Source of the DNA: Hemileia vastatrix
Taxonomy: Eukaryota > Basidiomycota > Pucciniomycetes > Pucciniales > Zaghouaniaceae
Assembly: GCA_030280995.1 (NCBI GenBank)
Contig: JASXTE010000017.1
Span: 24,147,998-24,211,997, forward strand
Length of the DNA stretch: 64,000 nucleotides
Direction: 5' to 3'
A program made the translations under genes and the position numbers. Positions 11,830 to 23,309 of this stretch are shown here, one piece after another (positions within the stretch are counted from its first letter, which is position 1; each line of letters starts with the position of its first letter). Below the pieces are notes generated by a model, which searched no databases, was not told the DNA's origin, and saw only the letters and a list, made by a program, of their open reading frames with translations.

Positions 11830-12784
11830 TCTGATAAATGGATTTTTCTCAGTTACTCCCTGCTAAAAATTGTCCTTCTGAGGTTTGTCTGACCTTCAGG
11901 GGGGTAATTTGGCCACATCACACTACTTCTATTTCCATGATTTACCAAAACATCATCCTCATTCCCATCTAAAGAGTTGATCTCATCTGACTGTGGCTGA
12001 TCAAAGGGGTCCACCACAAGTTAAGCCAAAATTTTGGTGAACACTTTTTTGATGGATAGTGACTAACTGGTGCTTTCCAAAATTGTCCACCTCAAGTTAG
12101 GATAAACTTCAGGAGGATAAATTTATTATGAATACCAAATTAACTGAAGAATACTTTTGCCCTAGCTACTCTGCATCATAAAAGTGTCCAACTGAGGTTT
12201 AGCCATAATTCAGGTAGACACTTTTGGAAAGGCACAGTCTGATGGGTTTAATATCTATATATGGCAATAAGTATCAGTTTTTTATCAACATAGAACAAGA
12301 ATTAATTTAATATGGCCAAAGTGTCCACCTGAAGTTTGGCCAAAATACAGGTGGAAATTTTTATGAGGATTACTTGATGAAATGAAGAAGACTTGCAATT
12401 ACTTTCCATCATAAAATTTTCAAACTTAAGTTTATCAAAAATTGTGGTGACACTTTTGCCAGATCCAGTCATATTGGATCAACTCTCTATATGGCAATGA
12501 GAATCAATTTTTAGTCAATCATGGCATTAGAAGTAATTTTATATGGAAAAACTTTCCCCCTGATTTTTGGCCAAAAATAAGTTGAAAATGTTTATGAGGA
12601 ATACTAGATTAACTAAAGAAGACTTGCACCCTACTACTTTCCATCCTATAAGTGTCCACCAGAAGAACTCTCAAACTTGTGGTTGACACCTTTGGCCTGG
12701 TTCAGCCATATGGGATCAATTCTGCATATGGAAATGAGGATTTAATTTGGTCAATCATGGTAATAGTAGTAATTTGATATAGAT
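11830..12784. repeat. Degenerate GTGTCCA-type hairpin repeats
   Basis: Eight or so decayed inverted repeats of the form AAAGTGTCCACCTGAGGTTT with a mirrored right arm occur near 11865, 12074, 12190, 12319, 12413, 12540, 12650 and 12785. Spacers contain shared phrases such as ATGGCAATGA and GATGAAC-TGAAGAA, which also occur in the 609-bp monomers downstream. They look like an older or variant edge of that satellite. No coding content is seen. Confidence 0.55.
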
Positions 12785-15700
12785 AAAGTGTCCAACTAAA
12801 TATTGGAAAAAAATCAGTTGAAAACTTCATTTAGTTTTTCAAAAAATCAAATTAAGTACAATTTTATTCCTGATGATGCCCATTTTATCCAACACCTCTT
12901 CTGAGCCTTTAAAGTAGGCATTTAGCTTGAATTTTGAATTTCATATAAAATCCCTATTATTCAACCTATTTCTTTTTATCCCTTTTTTTTCTTTTAGATA
13001 TCAATTAATTTTATGTAAAACAAATCATTTTCAGAATTTTTTACCTGTATTTAATAAAATTATTAAAGGTTTAACATCACCCTGTAAGAATTTGGCACAT
13101 GTTTTTTTGATATACTAATAAAAATAATAATATACTGGAAACAAAAAATTGATCAAATGATAAAATATTAATAAAACAGAAAGATCAAATACCAGTGGAT
13201 ATGTTTTAAAAAAATACCAGTTGCACTGAAAAAGAGCTGCACCCTAGATACTCACCATCAAAAAAGTGTCCAGCACAAGTTTGGCCGAACTTGTGCTGGA
13301 CACTTTTGGTCAGTTGCAGTCATATGAGATCAATTCTCGCTATGGCAATGAAAAAAAATTTTTGGATAAAAAACTTCACTAGAAGTAGTTTTACATAGCC
13401 AAATTTTCTACCTAGATTTCATCCAAACCATAGGTGCACAATTTTTTATCTTTGAAAAAAAAGTCAATTTAGTACAATTTATCACTGATGGCTCTCATTT
13501 GCTTCAACACCTCTACTGGCCTTTGATAGTAGGAATATTACTTGGATTTCTTTTTTCATATTTGATCCCTTTAACTTAATTTTTTATTCCTAATATTGTT
13601 TTTGGATACCAATTAATAATTTTTAAAATAAACTATTTTCATATTTTTATACATTTATTTAATAATATTATAAATGGCATAACATCACCTGGTATGCAGT
13701 TGGCACATGAGTTTTTTCTATACTTATAAAATTAATAATATAATGGCGACCAAAAATTATTCAAATGATATTAATGAGTGAGGAACAAATAAAAAATACC
13801 AGTAGACATGTTTGTAAGAAATACTAGATGAACTGAAGAAAAATTCTACCCTAGCTACTCTCCATCATAAAAGTGTCCAGCACAAGTTTGGCTGAACTTG
13901 TGCTGGACACTTATGGTCAGGTGCAGTCAGATGGGAGCAATTCTCTCTATGGAAATGAAGATAAATTTTTGATATAAAATTACACTAGAAGTAGTTTGAT
14001 TTGGCAAAATTTTCATGCTGAAGTTTTGGTAAAGCTCTAGTGGATTTTTTTTTATTTTTACAAAAAAGAAAATTTAGTGCAAGTTTAGCCCTGATTGTGC
14101 TAATTTAATTCAACATCTCTTTTTTCTGTTTATGGCAGGAATTTAACTTGGATTTTAATCTTCATCTTTGATTTCTTTTATTTTACTTTATTCCTCTCAT
14201 ATTGCTTTTGGATAGAAGTTTATTTTTTGTAAAATAAATCATTTTTATATTTTTTTACCTTTATTTAATAATATTATAAAAGGTGTAACATCACCCAGTA
14301 TTCATTTGGCACACAAGTTTTTTCTATACTGATAATATTAATAATATAATGGTGACAAAAAATTAATCAATTGATAAATATGAGTGAGGCACAAAGATTT
14401 AATAACAGTGGAAATGTTTATAAGAAATTTCAGATGATTTAAAATGACTTGCACCCTTGCTACTCTTCATGATAAAAGTGTCCAGCACAAGTTTGGCCAA
14501 ACTTGTGCTGGACACTTTTGGTTGCATGCCGTCAGACGCAATCAATTCTTTTTATGGAAATGAGACTGAATGATCACTCCATCATTTCACTGAAAGTAGT
14601 TTTATATGGAAAAATTGTCCCCCAGAAGTTTGTCCAAACCTAAGGTAGACAATTTTTTACTTTGGTAAAAAGTAAATTTGATCCATGTTAATCTATGATG
14701 GTGCCAATTTTTTCTGAAGCCTCTACTGGCTCATGATAGCAGAAATTATACTTAATATCTTTATTTCATGTTTGATCTCTTTAATTTTAATTTTACCCTT
14801 TTATTTATCCTTTAGCTTTTAAATATCAATTTTATTTTGGTAAAACTGATAACTTTCACATTTTTTTACATTTATTATATAATACTATTAAAGTTGTAGA
14901 ATCACACAGTGTACATTCAGTACACATGTTTTTTCTATAGTGAAAACATTAATAATATAATGGTGACTAAAAAATAATCAAATAATAAATATGGATGACA
15001 CAGAAAGGTCAAATACCCATAGAAATTTTTAAAATGAATATTAGATTAACTGAAGAAGACTTTCACCCTAGCTACTCTCCATCATAAAAGTGTCCAGCAC
15101 AAGTTCAGCTGAGCTTGTGCTGGACACTTTTGGTTGCATGCAGTCAGATGGGATAAATTTACTCAATGGAAGTTAAAATGAATTTTTGCTCAATAATTGC
15201 ACAAGAAGTAGTTTTATACTGCTATACTATCCTCCTGATTTTTTCGAAAACCTCAGGTGGACACTTTTATTAATTTAAAAAAAATGAAAATATATTCCAA
15301 ATCTAGAACTGGTGGTGCAATTTTGGTCTGAAAACTCAGATTTTCTTTGATGGCAGAAATTTTATTTGAATGTTTAATTTCATATTTAATCACTTTTATT
15401 TTACTTTTTTATTCCTCTTTTTGCTTTCAAATATCAATTTATTTATTGTAAAACTAATACTTTTCATATTTTTTTTACTTTTATTTAATAAGATTATTAA
15501 AGATGTAGCAACTCCCAGTATGCATTTGGCTTATAATTTTTTTCAATACTAATAACATTAATAGTATAATGGTGAAAAACAATAAATCAAATGATAAATA
15601 TGAATGACACAGAAAGATCATATACAAGTGGATTTGTTTATAAGGAATAGCTGATGAACTGAAGAAGACGTGCACCCTAGATACTCACCATCATAAATGT

Positions 15701-18700
15701 GTCCAGCATAAGTTTGGCCGAACTTGTGCTGGACACTTTTGGTTGCATGGAGTCAGATGTGATAAATCTACTCTATGGAAATGAAAATGACATTTTGCTC
15801 AATCATTGCACAATAAGTAGTTTGATATTGCCAAAATGTCCTCCTGATGATTTTTCAAAACTCATCAGGACACTTTCTTTGGTTTAACAAAAAAGAAAAT
15901 ATAGTCCAAGTTTAGCCCTGGTGGTGCACATTTGATCTAACACCTCTACTTGTTATTGATAGTGGGAATTTTCCTTAGATTTTTTTTTCTTATTTTATCC
16001 CATTTATTTTACTTTTTTATTGCTAATATTGCTTTGGATATCAATTTTTAATTTTTAAAATAAATATTTTTCATACTCTTATACCTTTATTTAATAATAT
16101 ATGATTAAAGGTAGAACACCACCTGGTATGCATTTTTCACACAGGTTATTACTATAGTAATAACGTTAACAATATAATGATGACAAAAAATTAATCAAAT
16201 GGTAAATTTAAATGACACAGAAAGATCAAATACCAGCGGAAATGTTTATAAGAAATCACTTTTGAGTTTAAGAAGATTTGCTGTATGCCTACTCTCAATT
16301 ATAAAAGTGTCCAGCACAAGTTTGGCCGAACTTGTGCTGGACACTTTAGGTTGCATGAAGTCATATGAGATAAATTCTCTCTATGTCAATAAAAATGATA
16401 TTTCACTCAATTATTGAAGTAAAGAATGTTTAATATTGTAAAATTGTCCCCTGGAAGTCTTTCCAAACCTCAGGTAAAACTTTGTTAGCTGTACATAAAA
16501 GTAAGTTTAGACCAAGTCTTGACCTAGGGGTCCCCAACTGTCCCAACACCACTTCTGGCTCTTGATAGTAGAAATTTTACTTGTATTTTTTATTTCGTAT
16601 TTAATCCCATTTATTTTCATTTTACTTTTCTATTACTCTTTTTAATTTTAAATATCAATTTATTTTTTTAAAAACTAAACATATTCATATTTTTTTAACT
16701 TTATATAATAATATTATTAAAGTTGTAACATCACCATTTTTGCATTTGACATGCAGGTTTTTGCTATACTAAAAACATTAATAATATATATGGTGACAAA
16801 AAATTAATTATAAGATAAATATGAATGATAAAAAAAGTTAAAAACCCAATAGAAATGTGAAAAACAAAAAACTGATGTACTGAGAAACACTTCCACCCTA
16901 GCTACTCTCCATCATAAAAGTGTCCAGCACAAGTTTGGCCGAACTTGTGCTGGACACTTTTGTTCAGGTGCAGTCAGATGGGATCAATTTTCTCTGTAGA
17001 ATTTAAATTTAAAAAAATGATAAATAATTACATTAGAAGTAGTTTGGTATGGCTTAATTATCCACCTTGAGTTTTTCCAAACCTCAGGTGAAAAATTTTT
17101 TATCTTTAAAAAAAATTAAATTTTATCAAATTTAGCCCTGATGGCACCCATTTGTTTCAACACCTCTACTGGCTCTTGAAGGCAGGAATTTTTCTTGAAT
17201 TTTTCTTTTTCATATTTGATCTCTTTTACTTTACTTTTTTATCACTCATATTACATTTGGATATTAATTTATAATCTTGGAAAAGAAATAATTTTCATAT
17301 TTTTTTAAAATTTTTTAATAATATTATAAAAGGTGTAATATAACATGGCATACATTTGGCGCACAAGTTTTTTCTATACTAATAAAATTAATAATATTCT
17401 AATGACAAAAAATTAATCAGATAATAAAATATGAATAACACAGAAAGATTTAATACCATTTGACATGTTTTAAAAAAATAACAGTTGCACTGAAGAAGAC
17501 CTGCACCCTAGCTACTCTCCATCATAAAAGTGTCCAGCACAAGTTCGGCCGAACTTGTGCTGGACAATTTGGGTCAGGTGCAGTCAGATGGGATCAATTC
17601 TCTCTATGGCAATGAAAAAAATTATGTGATAAGAAACTTCACTAGATTTAGTTTGATATAGCTGAATTATCCAACTAGAGTTCATCCAAAACACAGGTAC
17701 ACAATTTTTTATCTTTAAAAAACAATCAATTTAGTACAATTTATCCCTGATGGCTCTCATTTGCTTCAACATCTCTACTGGCCTTTGATATTAGCAATAA
17801 TACTTGGAGTTCGTTTTTCATATTTGATTGCTTTAACTTAATTTTTTATTTCTCATATTGCTTTTGGATATCAATTAATAATTTTTAAAATAAATTATTT
17901 TAATATTTTTATACATTTTTTTAATAATATTATAAAAGGTGTAACATCACTCAGTATGCATTTGGCACACGATTTTTTGCTATACTTATATAATTAATAA
18001 TATAATTAAGACAAAAAATTAATCAAACAATGTGTATGAATGAGGCACAAAGATAAAATACCAGTAGACATGTTTGTAAGAAATACCAGATGAACTGAAG
18101 AAAAATTCTACCCCAGAGGCTCTCCATCATAGAAGTGTCCAGCACAAGTTCGGCCGAACTTGTGCTGGACACTTTTGGTCATGTGCAGTCAGATGGGATC
18201 AATTCTCTGTATGGCAACAAAAAAATTTTTTTATCAAATTTCACTAGAAGTAGTTTGGTTTAGTTGAATAATCCACCTACTGCTCTGCCCAATATCAGGT
18301 GTATAATTTTTTATCTTTAAAGAAAAGTTCACTTATTACAATTAAGCCCTGATGGCTCCCATTTGCTTTAACACCTCTACTGGCTCTTGATAGCAGGAAT
18401 TTTACCAGTATTTTTTTCATATTTGAACTCTTTGACTTTTATTTTACTCTTTTATTCCTCTTTTTACTTTTAAATTTCTATTTAATTTTTGTAAAACTAA
18501 TCCTTTCCATGTTTATTTACGTCTATTTTAAAAAATTATTGAAGGTATAACTTCACATGGTATGCATTTGGCACACAAGTTTTTGCTATACTAATAACAT
18601 TAATAATATAATGGTGATAAAATATTAATCGGATCATAAATATGAAAGATACAGACTGATCAAATACCAGTAGACATGTTTATGAGAAAAAGAAGATGAA

Positions 18701-19866
18701 GGAACTGAAGAAAATTTCCACACAAGCTACTCTCCATCATAAAAGTGTCCAGCACAAGTTCGGCCGAACTTGTGCTGGACACTTTTAGTCACGTGCAGTC
18801 AGATGGGATCAATTCTCTATATGGCAACAAAAAACATTTTTTTTATTAAACGTCACTACAAGTAGTTTTGTTTAGCTGAATCATCCACCTGTTGTTCTTC
18901 TTAACCTCAGGTGTATAATTTTTTATCTTTAAGAAAATGTTCACTTATTACAATTTAGCCCTGATGGCTCCCATTTATTTCAACACTTCTACTGGCTCTT
19001 GAGAGCAAGAATTTTACTAGTATTTTGTTTTTCATAATTGATCTCTTTGAGATTAATTTTACCTTTTTATCCCTCATATTGCTTTTTTATATCAATTTAT
19101 TTTTTGTAAAACAAATCATTTTCATATTTTTTTACCTTTATTTAATAATATTTTAAAAGCTGTAACATCACCTGGTATGCGTTGGGCACATGAGTTTTTG
19201 CTATACTTATAATATTAATAATATAATGGTGACAATAAATTAATCAAATGATATATATGAGTGAGGCACAAAGATCAAGTACCAATGGACATGTTTATAA
19301 GAAATACCAGATTAACTGAAGAAAAATTCTACCCTAGCTACTCTCCGTCATAAATGTGTCCAGCACAAGTTTGGCCGAACTTGTGCTGGACACTTTTTGT
19401 CACATGCAGTCTGTTGTGATCAATTCTCTCTCAATCATTGAACTAGAAGTTTTTTGATATGGCTAAATGGTTCCACTGAGGTTTTTTTAAACCTCAGATT
19501 GGCACTTTTTTGTTTTTCAAAAAAGCAATTATTGTCCAAGTTTAGCCTCACTGGTGGACATTTGCCCCAACATGTCTACTTGCTCTTGATGGCAGTAATT
19601 TTATTTTAATTTTTTATTTCATATTTGATTCCTGTAATTTTACCTTTTTATCCCTCATATTGCTTTTGTATATCAATTTATTTTTTGTAAAACAAATCAT
19701 TTTCATATTTTTTTACCTTTATTCAATAATATTATAAAAGGTGTAACATCACCCGGTATGCATTTGGCACACGAGTTTTTGCTATACTTATAATATTAAT
19801 AACATAATGGTGACAAAAATCAATCAAATGATAAATATGAGTGAGGCATAAAGGTCAAATACCAAT
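12785..19866. repeat. Satellite array, ~609-bp monomers with 46-bp palindrome
   Basis: Eleven copies of a 46-bp palindrome start near 13261, 13869, 14473, 15085, 15694, 16303, 16915, 17525, 18131, 18741 and 19351, a step of 604-612 bp. The left arm is AAAAGTGTCCAGCACAAGTT, the centre CGGCCG or a one-base variant, and the right arm the exact reverse complement. The spacers are homologous from copy to copy: each has a GATGGGATCAATTCTCTCTA stretch, a second weaker inverted repeat (GTCCACCTGA / TCAGGTGGAC), a T-rich tract, then GGTATGCATTTGGCACAC and ATACTAATAACATTAATAAT. The spacers have diverged far more than the palindromes. Short open frames crossing the palindromes are by-products of the repeat. 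No long coding frame is present. Confidence 0.95.
18741..18786. repeat. Perfect 46-bp palindrome (reference copy)
   Basis: This copy is identical to its own reverse complement over all 46 bases, with centre CGGCCG. It can form a 23-bp stem as cruciform DNA, or a hairpin in RNA from either strand. Copies at 13261 and 16915 differ only at the centre or one arm base. Confidence 0.95.
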
Positions 19867-20459
19867 TAATCAATAGTTCTTTTTAATATTATAAATTTTT
19901 TGATTAAATAAAATGGTAATAATGAATTATATTTTTCATCCACAATTCCACTCTAATGATTCCCACTGCACAAAAAGGGTTCACTTGGTCCATTCTTTAC
20001 TGCTTGTGCATATATTTTATTGCCCACAGTACTACAATTTTTTGTAGTGATTATCCCACATCTGATTCAGGAATATTTTTAAACAATATATGTTTTTTTT
20101 ACAAAAGACCTTATCATATCCAATATCCCACAAAAAATACAACCTGTTTTTGTATTAAAGCCCGATAATTATTAAGAAATTGTTAAAATAATTAGATTAG
20201 ACCCTGGCACAGCTAGATCCATACCAACCAACCTAAAGTCTTTTCAATATTGAAAACAATTAAATAAAATTATGATATCATACTAAATTATGGGCACCAA
20301 CCATAATTCAGCACTTCTCATTTGCTCTGCTACAAAATGAGTGCATGTAGCATTTTTCTAACGTTGGACTGTTTTTCTTCCTTCCCTCACAGCTTTAGTC
20401 CAGAATGAAAATTTAGTATGAGTTTTGGTCAAGTTGGTTTGCCAGTGTTATCTGTATGC
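19867..20459. other. Spacer between satellites, no gene seen
   Basis: The 609-bp monomer homology stops at about 19866 (AGGTCAAATACCA). The following 590 bp are unrelated AT-rich DNA with no supported gene. Confidence 0.4.
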
Positions 20460-20870
20460 AATATGAATTCATATTGCATATTTCTATTTATGCATAAAAT
20501 ATACTTGTTAAGCATCATTTTTTTTGCATTTTTCAATCATTATGCATATTTATGCATATTCATATGCATATTCATTATACAGATTTATATGCATATTAAT
20601 ATATTTTATTCATATACATATATGCACCTTTTTTTTGCATATTCAATATGCATATTTTTAATGCATATTCCATATGCATATTTTTATGCATATTTTTATG
20701 CATATTTTTATGCATATTTTTATGAATTTTTATGCATATTTTTATGCATATTCAATATGCATATTTTTTATGCATAATCACTATGCATATTTTTTATGCA
20801 TATTTTTTATTCATATTTATTCTTCATAGTCATTATGCATACACTTTGGATAGGCATTTCACATTAATTT
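20460..20870. repeat. TATGCATATTTT low-complexity palindromic tract
   Basis: Dozens of ATGCAT hexamers, themselves palindromic, are separated by TTTT or ATTC, giving an irregular 8-14 bp repeat. The 119-residue open frame through it, rich in Y, F, C, I and H, is a translation of the simple repeat and not a gene. Confidence 0.85.
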
Positions 20871-21184
20871 TTAGCATGCAATAAGTATCCACCATGCAAA
20901 TTCAAATGCATATGCATCTATATCATACACGCAACATATATTCAAGTTTATTATTTGAATATTAAGGTATGCTAAGTGATGTTTTTCAACCTTTTGCCAA
21001 ACCTAAGATTAACTGATGTTCAATGTGGTTCTTAAGCTCTGCTCAAGGAGGGATTGTTCTGGATTCAATCTGTGACAGTTTATTTTTTCAATGTTTTTTC
21101 ATCAGATTTAAAAACATATTTCTGACAGTTTCAGGATGGTTTCCCAACAGTTTCCTGACAAATTCCTGATAGTTTCAAAAAGAA

Positions 21185-21227
21185 GGAACTGCTAGCAGTT
21201 CACCCCCAGATTTCCCGTGGTGTATGG
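21185..21227 (+). repeat. ATTGCTAGCAAT module, copy 2
   Basis: Variant core AACTGCTAGCAGTT followed by CACCCCCAGATTTCCCGTGG and TGTATGGGC. It matches the modules at 11686 and 43286 in composition and order, and lies only 50 bp before the first palindrome of the 239-bp array. Confidence 0.6.
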
Positions 21228-21276
21228 GCTATTTTTATTGGTTTTCCTTGCAATTTTTAGTCACTGTTCTTGGCCA

Positions 21277-22511
21277 AAGTGTCCAGCACAAGTTTGGCCG
21301 AACTTATGCTGGACACTTTTATAATTTGAAGTTTGGGAGGTGTATGTTTTCTTTAGAGAAGTGAGGTGTTCCTCATAAAAGTGTCCAGCACAAGTTCAGC
21401 CAAACATGTGCTGGACACTTTACCAAAAAAAAAAATAGATGCCATCAAATATGTTCATGTTATAGCCTAATTTTTTTTAATTTCCTTGAAGTAATAAGTT
21501 ACTGTCCATGACCAAAGTGTCCAGCACAAGTTCGGCCGAACTTATGCTGAACACTTTTATAAGGAAAACCTCACTTCTCCTAAAAAAACATGCACCTTAC
21601 CAACTTCAAATTATAAAAGTGTCCAGCATAAGGTTGGACAAACTTGTGCTGGACAATTTGGTCATGGACAGTAACTTTTTACTTCAAGGAAATTAAAAAA
21701 AATTAGGCTATAACATGAACATATTTGATGGCATTTATTTTTTTTTTGGTAAAAGTGTCCAGCACAAGTTTGGCCAAACTTGTGCTGGACACTTTTATGA
21801 GGAACATCTCACTTCTCTTAAAAAAACATGCACCTTACCAACTTCAAATTATAAAAGTGTCCAGCATAAGTTCGGCCAAACTTGTGCTGAACATCATTAC
21901 CAGCAAAAAATTTGATGCCATCAATTAACTTCCTTTTATAGCCTATTGATTTTTGGTTTTCCTTGCAATTTTTAGTCACTGGTCATGGCCAAAGTGTCCA
22001 GCACAAGTTCGGCCGAACTTATGCTTGACACCTTTCCAATTTGAAGTTGGTAAGGTGCATGTTTTTTTAAGAGAAGTGAGGTTTTCCTTATAAAAGTGTC
22101 CAGCATAAGTTCAGCCAAACTTGTTCTGGACACTTTGGTCATGGACAGTAACTTATTACTTCAAGGAAATTAAAAAAAATTAGGCAATAACATGAACATA
22201 TTTGATGGCATCTATTTTTTTTTTTGGTAAAAGTGTCCAGCACATGTTCGGCTGAACTTGTGCTGGACACTTTTATGAGAACACCTCACTTCTCTTAAAA
22301 AAACATACACCTCACCAACTTCAAATTGAAAAAGTGTCCAGCATAAGTTCGGCCGAGCTTGTGCTAGACACTTTTACCAAAAAACAATTTCATTCCATCA
22401 ATTAACTTCCTTTTATAGCCTATTGATTTTTGGTTTTCCTTGCAATTTTTAGTCACTGGTCTCGGCCAAAGTGTCCAGCACAAGTTCGGCCAAACTTGTG
22501 CTGGATACTTT
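21277..22511. repeat. Second palindrome satellite, ~239-bp period
   Basis: Eleven copies of the same GTGTCCAGCACAAGTT palindrome as in the 609-bp array form two interleaved series: 21277, 21513, 21752, 21990, 22229, 22468 and 21378, 21614, 21853, 22092, 22330. Each series has a step of 236-239 bp. Spacers are unrelated to those of the 609-bp array. They alternate between an AAGTGAGGT / CATGCACCTTACC type and a TAGTCACTG / GGACAGTAACTT type, and several are inverted copies of one another. Thus 21280-21890 is itself a large imperfect palindrome centred near 21586. Beyond it, 21904-21997 and 22380-22475 are near-identical direct repeats. No coding content. Confidence 0.93.
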
Positions 22512-23309
22512 ACTGAAAACAGTTTGATGGATTCAATTGTCTACATATTCCTTACCATCTTCTTTTGGTAAAGAGGGAAACCTTTAGCTATTGGTAGTTG
22601 TTTTGAGTATATTATGAGTAGTTGATATTTCCATTTTAAGGTAAAATAGTACAATATTTTTTGTGATTACCAGTAATTTATTTCCCTCAATATTTCTAAG
22701 ATATAGGTTATAATTTTTATAACACCTATTTCTAATATTCTTCTTTGATTTGATTTTTTTTTTAGTCCTGATTTAAAGGTTTTTACTATTTTATCAACCA
22801 AGCTTTACATCAATGTAAAAGATACCCTGATTAATCCTGCTATATTTTTTTGACTGTTCCTATTCAATAATAGCTCAAGTTAGAAACATATATCCATTAT
22901 CTATTTTCTTTTTCAACTTAGTTATCTCAGTGGAAAGTGTTCATCAATTACTATTGAATGATGTTTACAGTACGTAACCTTGTACAAATCTGTAAAATAC
23001 TTTAAAAAAATTGTGACTTTGGTAGTTAGTTATTGGATTTTATATGGCAATAATTTCAAATAATTTTATACTTTCTTCATATGCTAAGATTCTTAAGTGT
23101 TTCTATTTCCGATTTATTATATCAATTTAACTTTAACTAATTTTAGACTAGGTTTGTGCCAAGGGGTGTCAGCGCAGCCCAAACGAGCTCCTATCATATA
23201 ATAAATTAATTTTTTTAATAATTTTATATAATACTATTTAGTGTTATCTTTTTTTATCCCCTTTTTTTAAATTATCTTTTTCCTTTGTTTTTGTCCCCTA
23301 TTTTTTATA
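22512..23309. other. AT-rich spacer
   Basis: No gene or repeat recognised except a GC-richer phrase near 23160 (GGGGTGTCAGCGCAGCCC). It presumably contains the promoter of the gene that follows. Confidence 0.4.

Noticed and set aside
20418..20777. 119-residue frame with many Tyr/Phe/Cys
   Set aside because: Pure product of the ATGCAT simple repeat.
15699..22035. Several 60-72 residue frames containing VSST-x-(L/S)AELVLDT across the palindromes
   Set aside because: They are translations of the 46-bp palindrome and end in unrelated spacer; other copies have stops. Not genes.
12785..22511. CRISPR array
   Set aside because: Repeats are evenly spaced and palindromic, but spacers are 190-560 bp and homologous to each other, and the surroundings are eukaryotic.
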